A DNA stretch of 64,000 nucleotides, from NCBI RefSeq assembly GCF_900114155.1, contig NZ_FOSC01000003.1, positions 124,001 through 188,000 of the forward strand, given 5' to 3'. Shown one piece after another: positions 8,070 to 16,816 of this stretch. Under the pieces are notes generated by a model that saw only the letters and a program-made list of their open reading frames with translations, ran no database searches and had not been told where the DNA came from. The DNA comes from Marinobacter persicus (GTDB lineage: Bacteria > Pseudomonadota > Gammaproteobacteria > Pseudomonadales > Oleiphilaceae). How positions within the stretch are numbered: the first letter of the stretch is position 1; the number at the start of each line of letters is the position of its first letter. Made by a program: the position numbers and the translations under genes.

Positions 8070-9713
8070 TTAACGCAGCTTGGTTTCCCGCAACCTTTGA
8101 ATGGAAACCGGCGGTTCAAAACTGTGTGGATCAGCGTCGGTCCAGTATTTGTCGTAAATTGACAGGCCGGTCTGGCCCTCCAGCAGGGAACCGGGTTCCA
8201 GGAACGGGAACAGATCCAGATAGCTGTGTACCTCGGTTTTCGACACCCGGCGAATGATGTTTTCCGGACCCAGCTCGGAAGGGTGGTTCAGGCCCGAGGC
8301 TTCCAGCAGATTCTGCAGGGCGTCCAGGGTTTTGCGGTGGAAGTTGTATACCCGCTCGCTTTTCAGCGGCACGTCCAGTTTGTTGCTCCGGCGCGGGTCC
8401 TGGGTGGCCACGCCGCTGGGGCAGCGGCCGGTGTGGCAGTTCAGTGCCTGAATGCAACCCAGGGCGAACATGTAGCCACGGGCGGAATTGCACCAGTCGG
8501 CGCCCAGGGCCATGGTGTGGGCAATGTTAAAAGCAGAGGTGATTTTGCCGGCCGCACCGATGGCGATGTCTTCGCGCAGGTTGGTGCCCACCAGCGTGTT
8601 GTGCACCAGCAGCAGGGCCTCATTCATCGGTGTGCCCAGGCGGTTAATGAACTCCAGCGGTGCCGCACCGGTGCCGCCTTCGCCGCCATCCACCACGATA
8701 AAGTCCGGCTTTTTCCCGGTAACGAGCATGGCCTTCACCATGGCAAACCATTCCCAGGGATGGCCAATGGCCAGTTTGAAACCAACCGGTTTGCCGCCGG
8801 ACAGCTCCCGCAGCTTGTGCAGAAATTCCATCAATTCCACCGGTGTCGAGAACGCTGAATGGCTGGCCGGGGACACGCAATCCTCTCCCACTTCCACGCC
8901 TCGCGCTTCTGCAATTTCCTCGGTGACCTTCTCTCCGGGCAGGATGCCGCCGTGGCCGGGCTTGGCGCCCTGTGAGAGTTTTACCTCGATCATTTTTACC
9001 TGATCAAGGGAGGCGTTTTTCTTGAACATGTCTTCGTTGAAAGTGCCGTCAGGATTGCGGCAGCCGAAGTAACCGGACCCGATTTCCCACACCAGGTCAC
9101 CACCGGGACGGCGATGGTAGCGGGAGATGGAGCCTTCACCGGTGTCGTGGAAAAAGTTGCCTTTACGGGCACCTTCGTTGAGGGCAAGGATCGCATTGGC
9201 GGAGAGCGACCCGAAACTCATGGCGGAAATGTTGAACACACTGGCGCTGTAGGGCTTCTCGCAGTTTTTGCCGATCACAATGCGGAAGTCACTGTTGTCG
9301 ATTTTCGTGGGGGTCATCGAGTGGCTCATCCACTCGAAGCCTTCCTCGTACATTTGCAGTTGTGAGCCAAACGGGCGTTTATCCAGTACATCTTTGGCGC
9401 GCTGGTAAACAATGGCACGCTGTTCCCGGGAGAACGGCCGCTCTTCGGTATCGGACTGGATGAAGTACTGGCGAATTTCCGGGCCAATGGATTCAAACAG
9501 ATAACGGAAATTGGCCATAATCGGATAATTGCGGCTGATGGTATGGCGCCGCTGAAGCAGATCATAGGTACCCAGAGCCGACAGTGCCGCAAAGATCAGT
9601 GGAATAAAATAACCGGCGCCGGCCCACAGGGTGATTGGCAGTGAGATGATCAGACCGGCGACGCTGGCGGCATATACGCCATAACGCAGCGGGACAGTGG
9701 TGGTTTTCGCCAT
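8070..9713 (-). CDS. FMN-binding glutamate synthase family protein
   Basis: The protein has 547 residues. Two N-terminal hydrophobic segments (about 11-47) precede a domain related to the synthase domain of GltB: KPYSASVFNISAMSFGSLS, GEGSIS, QGAKPGHGGILPGEKV, FIVVDGGEGGTGAAP and ALNCHTGRCPSGVATQDP. The family binds FMN, and the Cys-rich CHTGRCP region resembles the [3Fe-4S] part of GltB. There is no glutamine amidotransferase domain, so this is not a complete glutamate synthase. The physiological reaction of these membrane-tethered homologues is not settled. It stands alone on the minus strand with tRNA-Pro downstream. Confidence 0.88.
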   Translation of the reverse strand: MAKTTTVPLRYGVYAASVAGLIISLPITLWAGAGYFIPLIFAALSALGTYDLLQRRHTISRNYPIMANFRYLFESIGPEIRQYFIQSDTEERPFSREQRAIVYQRAKDVLDKRPFGSQLQMYEEGFEWMSHSMTPTKIDNSDFRIVIGKNCEKPYSASVFNISAMSFGSLSANAILALNEGARKGNFFHDTGEGSISRYHRRPGGDLVWEIGSGYFGCRNPDGTFNEDMFKKNASLDQVKMIEVKLSQGAKPGHGGILPGEKVTEEIAEARGVEVGEDCVSPASHSAFSTPVELMEFLHKLRELSGGKPVGFKLAIGHPWEWFAMVKAMLVTGKKPDFIVVDGGEGGTGAAPLEFINRLGTPMNEALLLVHNTLVGTNLREDIAIGAAGKITSAFNIAHTMALGADWCNSARGYMFALGCIQALNCHTGRCPSGVATQDPRRSNKLDVPLKSERVYNFHRKTLDALQNLLEASGLNHPSELGPENIIRRVSKTEVHSYLDLFPFLEPGSLLEGQTGLSIYDKYWTDADPHSFEPPVSIQRLRETKLR

Positions 9714-9882
9714 GGGTACTCCTTTGCTTTTGGCGGGTTTTGGCTATGCTCAGGTGTTAGATGCAAGTGCGTCTTTTTTGATGTTTGGGCGTCAAAGTAA
9801 TAGCATTGCGCGCCTGTAATATCCGGGTTCCATTTTAATGATAAAAATCCGAACACGTATTCAGCAAAATCACACCATTATC

Positions 9883-9888
9883 AGGAGG
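9883..9888 (+). promoter_or_regulatory. Ribosome binding site that fixes a GTG start
   Basis: A perfect AGGAGG lies 8 nt before the GTG at 9897 and decides the start of the BCCT carrier, which has no ATG near its N-terminus. Confidence 0.75.
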
Positions 9889-9896
9889 CTCCTAAC

Positions 9897-11489
9897 GTGG
9901 GCGAGGTAGTGAAAGACGAGTATCAGACGGATTACGTTGCAGGCCAGGATAATATTAATCCTTTAGGCCTGGACCTCCATAACTGGGTTTTCCCGGTTAC
10001 CGCTGTCATCGTGGTGCTGTTTGTTATCGGCACCTTGATGTTTCCGGCGCAGTCCAAGGAAATTCTGGATGGCGCCAAGTGGGACATTATCGCCAGTTTT
10101 GACTGGTTCTTCCTGCTCAGTGCCAATATCTTTGTGGTGGTCAGCCTGGCACTGATTTTCATGCCCGTGGGCAAGATACGCCTTGGTGGTCAGGATGCAA
10201 AGCCGGAATTCTCGCGGATTTCCTGGTTTGCCATGCTGTTTGCCGCCGGCATGGGCATCGGCCTGATGTTCTGGGCGGTGGCCGAGCCGGTCGCTTATTA
10301 TACCGGCTGGTATGAAACTCCGTTCAACGTGACTCCGGAAACGCCGGAAGCTCAGAACCTTGCCATGGGTGCGACTATCTATCACTGGGGCCTGCACCCC
10401 TGGGCGATTTATGCAGTCGTGGCCTTGTCACTGGCGTTCTTCGCTTTTAACAAGAATATGCCGCTGACCATCCGTTCGGCGTTTTTCCCGCTGCTGAAAG
10501 ACAAGGTATGGGGTTGGCCGGGGCACATCATCGATGTACTGGCGGTGGTCGCGACCATTTTCGGTCTGGCAACCTCTCTTGGCTTCGGTGCCCAGCAGGC
10601 GGCGTCGGGTCTGGATTATCTGTTCGGTATCGGCTCCGGCACCAATATCCAGATGGGCATCATTGTCGGTGTAACCGCGGTTGCGCTGGTGTCGGTACTG
10701 CGTGGCCTGGATGGTGGTGTGAAGATTCTCAGTAACATCAACATGGCCACCGCCGGTGTGGTGCTGTTCTTCGTGATCTTCGCCGGTCCGACCATGTCCA
10801 TCCTCGAAACCATCTGGGTGACATCCTCCAGCTACGTCACCAACGCGGTGCCACTGAGCAACCCGTTTGGCCGTGACGACGAAGCCTGGTTCCAGGGCTG
10901 GACTGTCTTCTACTGGGCCTGGTGGATTTCCTGGTCACCGTTCGTTGGCATGTTTATCGCCCGTGTGTCCAAGGGCCGTACGGTACGCGAATTCGTGACA
11001 GCCGTACTGATTATCCCGACCGTGATCACCATTGTCTGGATGAGCAGCTTTGGTGGCGCCGCTCTGGAGCAGATCCAGCAGGGCATTGGCGTACTGGCTC
11101 AGGATGGTCTGACCGAAGTACCGCTGGCGACCTTCCAGATGTTCGAGCAACTGCCGATGACCGGCATCCTGTCCTTCGTGGGCATCGTGCTGGTTCTGGT
11201 GTTCTTCGTGACCTCGTCGGACTCCGGCTCACTGGTGATCGACAGCATCACCGCCGGTGGTAAAACCGACGCACCGACTGCTCAGCGCGTGTTCTGGGTG
11301 GTGATGGAAAGTGCCATCGCTGCTGCGTTGATTTTCGGTGGCGGTGATGATGCGCTCGGGGCGATCCAGGCCGTGGCCATCAGTGCCGGGCTGCCGTTTA
11401 CGGTGGTTCTGCTGATCATGACCTGGGGCTTGCTCAAGGGCCTGACCCATGAAAGAAAACTGCTGCTGCAGCGGGGCGAACTGCTCTGA
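9897..11489 (+). CDS. BCCT-family compatible-solute transporter
   Basis: This inner-membrane carrier belongs to the betaine/choline/carnitine family and takes up quaternary-ammonium solutes, usually with Na+. The 530-residue protein has about 12 membrane helices. It has the diagnostic GMGIGLMFWAVAEP in the TM3 region and the family signature WAWWISWSPFVGMFIARVSK with its conserved Trp residues in TM8. There is no long cytoplasmic tail of the BetP type. The start is GTG with a perfect AGGAGG. It is monocistronic, with its own terminator. The substrate cannot be read from the sequence; glycine betaine or choline is most likely for a marine-type bacterium. Confidence 0.92.
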   Translation: MGEVVKDEYQTDYVAGQDNINPLGLDLHNWVFPVTAVIVVLFVIGTLMFPAQSKEILDGAKWDIIASFDWFFLLSANIFVVVSLALIFMPVGKIRLGGQDAKPEFSRISWFAMLFAAGMGIGLMFWAVAEPVAYYTGWYETPFNVTPETPEAQNLAMGATIYHWGLHPWAIYAVVALSLAFFAFNKNMPLTIRSAFFPLLKDKVWGWPGHIIDVLAVVATIFGLATSLGFGAQQAASGLDYLFGIGSGTNIQMGIIVGVTAVALVSVLRGLDGGVKILSNINMATAGVVLFFVIFAGPTMSILETIWVTSSSYVTNAVPLSNPFGRDDEAWFQGWTVFYWAWWISWSPFVGMFIARVSKGRTVREFVTAVLIIPTVITIVWMSSFGGAALEQIQQGIGVLAQDGLTEVPLATFQMFEQLPMTGILSFVGIVLVLVFFVTSSDSGSLVIDSITAGGKTDAPTAQRVFWVVMESAIAAALIFGGGDDALGAIQAVAISAGLPFTVVLLIMTWGLLKGLTHERKLLLQRGELL

Positions 11490-11525
11490 TTGCGGACGCA
11501 GGCGCCTTAAGGCGCGTTTGATAGA

Positions 11526-11552
11526 AACCGGGGCCCAGGCCCCGGTTTTTTT
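11526..11552 (+). terminator. Rho-independent terminator of the BCCT gene
   Basis: AACCGGGGCC pairs perfectly with GGCCCCGGTT over a two-base gap and runs into seven T residues. Confidence 0.9.
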
Positions 11553-11594
11553 ATGCATGCAGAAAAAGGAGTTGCAGGCGCTGGTGCGCGCGGA

Positions 11595-12542
11595 TCAGAG
11601 CGCGGCGAAGCTGTCCATCACATAGCGAACCCGTTCGCCGGGGGAAAAGTGAGGGCGCTTGAGTGCTTCGAGGTGGCGCAGGCGTGGCAGGAGTCCGCGA
11701 CCATTGGCCATCTGGATGGCGAGGCCGGGCCGGGCGTTGAGCTCCAGCAGCAGTGGCCCCTGATTGGCATCCAGCACCAGGTCAACGCCCATATATCCCA
11801 GGCCGGTGGCCTCGTAGCAACGGGCGGCCATATCGAGCATGGTTTGCCAGTCTTCAATGGCAATGTTTTCCAGAGGCAGCCCGGTATCCGGGTGCATGGA
11901 CACGGGCCGGTTGAACTGAACGGCGTTCAGGCTCTTACCGGTCCCGATATCCAGCCCCACGCCCACGGCGCCCTGGTGCAGGTTGGCCTTGCCGTCGGAG
12001 GCGCGAGTGGCCAGCCGCAGCATCGCCATCACCGGGTAACCCTGGAATACCACAATGCGAATGTCCGGTACGCCCTCAACCGAGTAGCGGGCCAGAGCAG
12101 GGGAGCACTGCACCAGATCCTCAACGATGGCGACATCCGGTGAGCCCGCCAGTGAATACAGACCGGCCAGGATATTACTCAGGTGCCGTTCCAGCACATC
12201 GGTGCCAATGGCCGCGCCGGAGGCTTTGACAAACTGGTCGCCGTCTCTGCCGGTGACCACGGTAATGCCCTTGCCCCCGGAACCCTTGGCGGGTTTGATG
12301 GCAAAGCCGCTCAGGTCCTGTACCAGCTCCCTGAAGTGAGAGATTTCGTGCTGCTGGCGGACCACCTGGAACAGTTTGGGGGTATTCACCCCGTATTCTT
12401 CCATGATCAGCTTGGTTTTCAGCTTGTTGTCCACCAGCGGGTAGGCTGACCGGTCATTGTACCGGGCAATGTAATCCACATTGCGCCGGTTCATGTTGAG
12501 CATGCCCAGCCTTTTTAGCTTGCGGGGGGAAATCCACTGCAT
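11595..12542 (-). CDS. RimK-like alpha-L-glutamate ligase family protein (ATP-grasp)
   Basis: This 315-residue ATP-grasp enzyme has the ATP-binding lysine/glycine-rich segment FAIKPAKGSGGKGITVV and the metal/ATP-binding C-terminal motif MGVDLVLDANQGPLLLELNARPGL. The family forms amide bonds with a carboxylate acceptor through an acyl-phosphate; relatives add glutamate to peptides or proteins. The acceptor here is unknown. It is the last gene of a minus-strand trio: its ATG begins 2 nt upstream of the UUP1 gene's stop site, and that gene overlaps the retropepsin-like gene by 4 nt. The same trio occurs together in many gammaproteobacteria, so the three products most likely act in one pathway, possibly osmotic tolerance. 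Confidence 0.85.
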   Translation of the reverse strand: MQWISPRKLKRLGMLNMNRRNVDYIARYNDRSAYPLVDNKLKTKLIMEEYGVNTPKLFQVVRQQHEISHFRELVQDLSGFAIKPAKGSGGKGITVVTGRDGDQFVKASGAAIGTDVLERHLSNILAGLYSLAGSPDVAIVEDLVQCSPALARYSVEGVPDIRIVVFQGYPVMAMLRLATRASDGKANLHQGAVGVGLDIGTGKSLNAVQFNRPVSMHPDTGLPLENIAIEDWQTMLDMAARCYEATGLGYMGVDLVLDANQGPLLLELNARPGLAIQMANGRGLLPRLRHLEALKRPHFSPGERVRYVMDSFAAL

Positions 12543-12543
12543 G

Positions 12544-14061
12544 TCAGTCGTAGGCCTTCATGGGGGTGAATCGCCGCAGCTCGGAAAGCTTGTAGCCGGT
12601 GTACTGGCCCATCAACAGGATCAGACCCAGCACCACCAGATGCAGTTCCGGGAAGTTGAAGGTCAGGTGCCTGGCCAGCGGTGCATCCATCGCCAGGTAG
12701 GCACAAATGGCCACGAACAGGCTGCCGGAGCCCTGCACCAGCACTTCGTGGGCACCTTCCTCTTCCCAGAGGATCGACATGCGCTCAATGGTCCAGGCGA
12801 TAATCACCATGGGAAAGAAAGTCACCGTCATGCCGGTATTGAAGCCCATCTGGTAACCAATAATGGACAGGCCGGCGGTGATGAATATAACCAGGATGAT
12901 CAGAGCCGATATGCGCGAGACCAGCAGCAGGTTCAGGCTTGAAAGATAGCCCCGCAACAGCAGGCCGATGGCGACCACCGAGAGAAAGGCGATCAGTCCC
13001 GGGGCCAGGGTGGTCTGGACGAAGGCGATGGCAATCAGCACGGGCATGAAGGTTCCGGAAGTGCGAATACCAACCACAATGCGCATGAAAGCGACAATCA
13101 GCGCACCCAGCGGCAACAGCAGCAACATGCGGAACATGCTCTGTTCCTCGATAGGCAGCTGGTAGAAACCCAGCACGCCCAGGCCGTTATCATTGGCCTC
13201 CATGGTGGCCAGTTGCAGGGCCGGTACGGTTTGACGGAGCATTGAAAAGCTGACGCGGGAGTCATCACCGCCCATCACATCCAGAAGCGATTCCGAGCCC
13301 TGGCGCCATAGCAGAAGGTTTTCCGGTACGCCCTGTTCACCGGTTCGCGGGTTGAAGGTCAGCCACTGCTCACCGTTATGGATTTGCAAAAAGGGCAACA
13401 GAGGCTGCCTGCGCCTGGCATCCTCAAGGCGCAGGCCGTCAGCCGTGCGCGCCGCAATGCCGGCATGGTTGAGCATCCTCACCATCAGTGGCAGGTAGTT
13501 GTCTTCAGACACCAGCAGCGTGGTGTTCTGGGTTTCGCTGCCGGGTTGCAGCAGGCGGATCAATTCCCGGGTCATGCTTTCCGGGGTGCTGGAACGCTCC
13601 CGCGCCTGGCTTAGCAACTCGCGCACGGCGGTGGCTTCCGGCTCTTCCCAGAACTCCGGTTGGGGCCGGGGTTTCTGTTCAGGCTTTTGTTCCCCGGAAT
13701 CGGTGTCCGGGACAAACTGTGCCTTGAAATAGAGCGTTTGTTCACCGGAAACGTTCCGTTTGTTCCATTCCGCCCGGCGATTGCCGTTTTCCTCGATAAT
13801 CGCGAAGCCATAGCCCGGCGACGCCGCCTGTTCGGTAATTATCCGGAAGCCCGGCGGCTGTTCCGGGATATGCAGGTTCACCCGGGCCGGCTCGCCCAGC
13901 CCTTCGAAGTCCACGCGCGCTTCGATCATCCAGACCGGCCGCTGCTCCCCGGTACTCCAGGGCACACCCATTTCCACATGGCGCCAGACCGCCGTTGCAA
14001 TGCCAGCGGCGATCAGCAAGAAAACAAAAATATAAAAGGGCGCGCGCGAGCGGGTGGTCAT
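12544..14061 (-). CDS. UUP1-type membrane protein: inactive transglutaminase-like domain plus 7 TM
   Basis: The 505-residue protein has one N-terminal membrane helix (about 9-27), then a periplasmic region of some 280 residues with a transglutaminase-like fold pattern (LVSEDNYLPLMVRMLNHAGIAAR; WLTFNPRTGE). The C-terminal half has about seven membrane helices (MFRMLLLLPLGALIVAFM onward). The usual Cys-His-Asp triad is not evident, as in the family called inactive transglutaminase. It overlaps the upstream lipoprotein gene by ATGA and is followed directly by the ATP-grasp ligase gene. A scaffold or transport role for the ligase/protease pair is inference. Confidence 0.82.
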   Translation of the reverse strand: MTTRSRAPFYIFVFLLIAAGIATAVWRHVEMGVPWSTGEQRPVWMIEARVDFEGLGEPARVNLHIPEQPPGFRIITEQAASPGYGFAIIEENGNRRAEWNKRNVSGEQTLYFKAQFVPDTDSGEQKPEQKPRPQPEFWEEPEATAVRELLSQARERSSTPESMTRELIRLLQPGSETQNTTLLVSEDNYLPLMVRMLNHAGIAARTADGLRLEDARRRQPLLPFLQIHNGEQWLTFNPRTGEQGVPENLLLWRQGSESLLDVMGGDDSRVSFSMLRQTVPALQLATMEANDNGLGVLGFYQLPIEEQSMFRMLLLLPLGALIVAFMRIVVGIRTSGTFMPVLIAIAFVQTTLAPGLIAFLSVVAIGLLLRGYLSSLNLLLVSRISALIILVIFITAGLSIIGYQMGFNTGMTVTFFPMVIIAWTIERMSILWEEEGAHEVLVQGSGSLFVAICAYLAMDAPLARHLTFNFPELHLVVLGLILLMGQYTGYKLSELRRFTPMKAYD

Positions 14062-14858
14062 TCATTGTCTCCGCTGTTGCCGTTGTCCAGATAGGAGGAG
14101 GGCAGCTCGGTGGCGTATTCCTGGCCGACATCAATCAGCATTACGTCACGCAGGATGTTGCGGCCAACCAGTACGTCATAGGTCAGATTCTCGCGGTCTG
14201 CGAGGGTGAATTCCGCCACCTGCTGGTGGTCGCCGATGGCAAACTGGAGTTTAACCACGGCTCGCCTCTCGCTGTCGTCCGAACTGGCCTGGATGATTTT
14301 GACGGTTCGGGATATTTCCTTTTCCATCGTCACCCAGTCGTCCTCGGTGCCGGGAACTGGTACTTCGAACCGGACCCAGTTGTTGCCGTCCCGCTCGAAT
14401 TGTTCGATATTGCGGCCGTAAATGGAGGAAGTTTCCGCCCCACTGTCGATCCGGGCCTTGTACACCAGGCCGGGGCCCGCGAGATAGAAACGCTCCACCT
14501 GGCCGACAATGACCTTGCCGTCCCTGCGGTCGGCGCGGCCCCTTTCCTTTTCGGTCGTGCACTCCTGCTTGACTTCGGGCGGGGGACAGCTGGGTTTTTC
14601 GACCTGGGTGGCAATGGCCTGCAGAATGCTCTCGGTATTCCGTGCCTCTTCGGACAGCAGTTTTTCATGGCGGAGGGTGGCGTTTTCCTCCATGGTTACC
14701 AGGGTTGCTCTTTGTGCTTTCACCGAGGTGCGCACGTCATCCACGTTGTCCTTGGGTACCATCAGGTAGCGGTCAGCTGTGCAGCCGCCCAATGCGAGTA
14801 CCAGAACAGGAATAGTCAATAAACCGGCAGGACGGATGTGAGAGAATCGCAAACCCAT
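14058..14858 (-). CDS. Retropepsin-like 'ATP-dependent zinc protease' family lipoprotein (RimB-like)
   Basis: The 266-residue protein begins with a lipoprotein signal ending in the lipobox LALGGC. A helical linker follows, then an aspartic-protease-like domain with the retropepsin motif YKARIDSGAETSSIYG and VRFEVPVPG. Members carry the name 'ATP-dependent zinc protease', but the sequence shows a single-Asp retropepsin domain that would act as a dimer. The ATG at 14858 has GAGG 6 nt upstream and is preferred over the in-frame TTG just before it. First gene of the operon with the UUP1 and ATP-grasp genes. The partner substrate is probably what the ligase modifies, so this enzyme may trim or sense it. 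Confidence 0.82.
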   Translation of the reverse strand: MGLRFSHIRPAGLLTIPVLVLALGGCTADRYLMVPKDNVDDVRTSVKAQRATLVTMEENATLRHEKLLSEEARNTESILQAIATQVEKPSCPPPEVKQECTTEKERGRADRRDGKVIVGQVERFYLAGPGLVYKARIDSGAETSSIYGRNIEQFERDGNNWVRFEVPVPGTEDDWVTMEKEISRTVKIIQASSDDSERRAVVKLQFAIGDHQQVAEFTLADRENLTYDVLVGRNILRDVMLIDVGQEYATELPSSYLDNGNSGDNE

Positions 14859-15010
14859 CAAAAACCTCAGGCAGGGCCGGGTGGTTGATCACACCCCTTG
14901 GCCATAAATGTGTGGTAAAGCAAAGGCGCAAGTATACTACACCGCTACCTTGCTATGTGTTTACAGTTGGTTAAGGCGATAACTCAAGGGTTGTAAAGGA
15001 GTTCTTTTTT

Positions 15011-16675
15011 GTGATTGAGGTATTGGGGCAGGCAATAGCCGGTTCGCCGGAACAGATGGCCGGCTGGTTTCTGGTCGTGGCGGTCGTGGGCGTGGGTGCG
15101 TTGGCCACGGCATTGTGGATGGCCATTTCGCTGAAGCGGGCCAACCGTGAGCGATTGCACCAGCAAGACGAGCTGACTGACGCAAAAGCGCAGATCAGCC
15201 GGGCTGAGCAGGACCAGGCGTTGCATCACCAGGAAGTATCGCACCTGGAAGCGGCGCTGGCAGACAGTAAAGCCCGTGTACAGGAGCATGAAAATGCCAT
15301 CGAGCACTGGCGCCAACGGGCCGCCACCCTGGAAAACCGTCTGGCCGGAGTGGAAGCCGAGCTGTCCTCCCGCAGGGAGCAACTTGACCGGCAGGAGCAG
15401 GAGAAGGAAACGCACCGGCAACGGGCGGAGTCACTGGCCGCCGAGTTGTCCGAACTGCAGGTGGCGTTGAAAGAACAGCAGGTCACGCTGGACAAGGAGC
15501 GGCGTTCAGCCGCTGAAAAACTCGAATTACTTGAGAAAAACCGGGATGCCCTGAAGCAGGAATTCGAGAACCTGGCGAACCGAATCTTTGACCAGAAAAG
15601 CGAGAAATTTAGCCAGCAGAGCAAGACCAGCCTGGACTCATTGCTTGCGCCGTTCCGCGACCAGCTGCAGGACTTCCGCAAGCGGGTGGACCACGTTTAC
15701 ACCAGCGAGAGCAACGACCGCCAGGCGCTGCGCAGCGAGATCAAATCCCTGCAGGAGCTGAACCGCCAGATCACCGAGGAAGCGTCCAACCTCACCAAGG
15801 CCTTGAAAGGCGACAAGAAGATCCAGGGCAACTGGGGCGAACTCATTCTGGAGCGGGTGCTGGAACGCTCCGGGCTGCGCAAGGGCGTGGAATACGAAAC
15901 CCAGGGCAGCTACCGCGACAGCGACAATCAGTTATTGCGCCCGGACGTGGTGGTGCACCTGCCGGACCACCGCAACCTGATTATGGACTCGAAAGTGTCT
16001 CTGCTGGCCTACCAGGAATGGGTCAGCACCGAGGATGAAACCCTGCGGGAAGATGCCCTCAAGCGCCATGTGGAAGCGGTTCGCAACCACATCCGCACCC
16101 TCAGCGAGAAGGACTACAGCCAGCTGAACGGCCTGCATTCGCCGGACTTTGTGTTGCTGTTCATGCCCATCGAGCCGGCCTTCGTGGCGGCCTTCCAGCA
16201 GGACGAGAACCTGTTCGCCGAGGCCTTCGAGCGCAAGATCATTGTGGTCACACCCACCACCTTGCTGGCCACCTTGCGCACCATCGAGAACATCTGGCGC
16301 TACGAGCGCCAGAGCCAGAACGCCAAGAAGATCGCCGAGCGGGCCGGGGCCGTGTACGACAAGCTGCGGGTATTCGTGGAGGCCATGGAAAAGCTGGGCA
16401 CCCAGATGCACACGGCCCAGAACACCTACGATTCCGCCATGAACACCCTGACCCGGGGCCGGGGCAACCTGATTTCCCAGGCCAACCGCTTTGTGGAGCT
16501 GGGGGTTCGGGTCAAAAAGGAGCTGCCCAAGGGCATTGTGGACCAGGCCGAGGTGGATGCCGACGAGGTGGAAGAGACTGCCGAAGAGCCGTCAGCGGTT
16601 AATAAAGAGCCCTCAGCCGATAAAGAGCCTTCCGCAGATACGGAAACATCCTCCACGGAACGCCAGGAAAGCTGA
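15011..16675 (+). CDS. rmuC: DNA recombination protein RmuC
   Basis: The 554-residue protein has an N-terminal membrane helix (about 16-37), a long coiled coil (about 40-200) and the RmuC nuclease-like domain. Typical segments are GNWGELILERVLERSGLRKGVEY, RPDVVVHLPDHRNLIMDSKVS and VFVEAMEKLGTQM. RmuC limits recombination between inverted repeats in Escherichia coli. The C-terminal 50 residues are low-complexity Glu/Pro/Ser repeats. The start is a GTG at 15011 with AAGGAG 8 nt upstream. It is divergent from the retropepsin operon across 152 bp. Confidence 0.93.
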   Translation: MIEVLGQAIAGSPEQMAGWFLVVAVVGVGALATALWMAISLKRANRERLHQQDELTDAKAQISRAEQDQALHHQEVSHLEAALADSKARVQEHENAIEHWRQRAATLENRLAGVEAELSSRREQLDRQEQEKETHRQRAESLAAELSELQVALKEQQVTLDKERRSAAEKLELLEKNRDALKQEFENLANRIFDQKSEKFSQQSKTSLDSLLAPFRDQLQDFRKRVDHVYTSESNDRQALRSEIKSLQELNRQITEEASNLTKALKGDKKIQGNWGELILERVLERSGLRKGVEYETQGSYRDSDNQLLRPDVVVHLPDHRNLIMDSKVSLLAYQEWVSTEDETLREDALKRHVEAVRNHIRTLSEKDYSQLNGLHSPDFVLLFMPIEPAFVAAFQQDENLFAEAFERKIIVVTPTTLLATLRTIENIWRYERQSQNAKKIAERAGAVYDKLRVFVEAMEKLGTQMHTAQNTYDSAMNTLTRGRGNLISQANRFVELGVRVKKELPKGIVDQAEVDADEVEETAEEPSAVNKEPSADKEPSADTETSSTERQES

Positions 16676-16816
16676 CCAACGGGGCGCTCTTTCGCTTCGC
16701 CTTCTGTCGCATCACGCGCCTGTTCGAATTTCTGGTAAACTCTCGCTTCTTTATGACAGATCGGGGTCTGATTCGGCCCCGGGACTTCCTACAATCAGAA
16801 AGCTGATGAGGCGACT

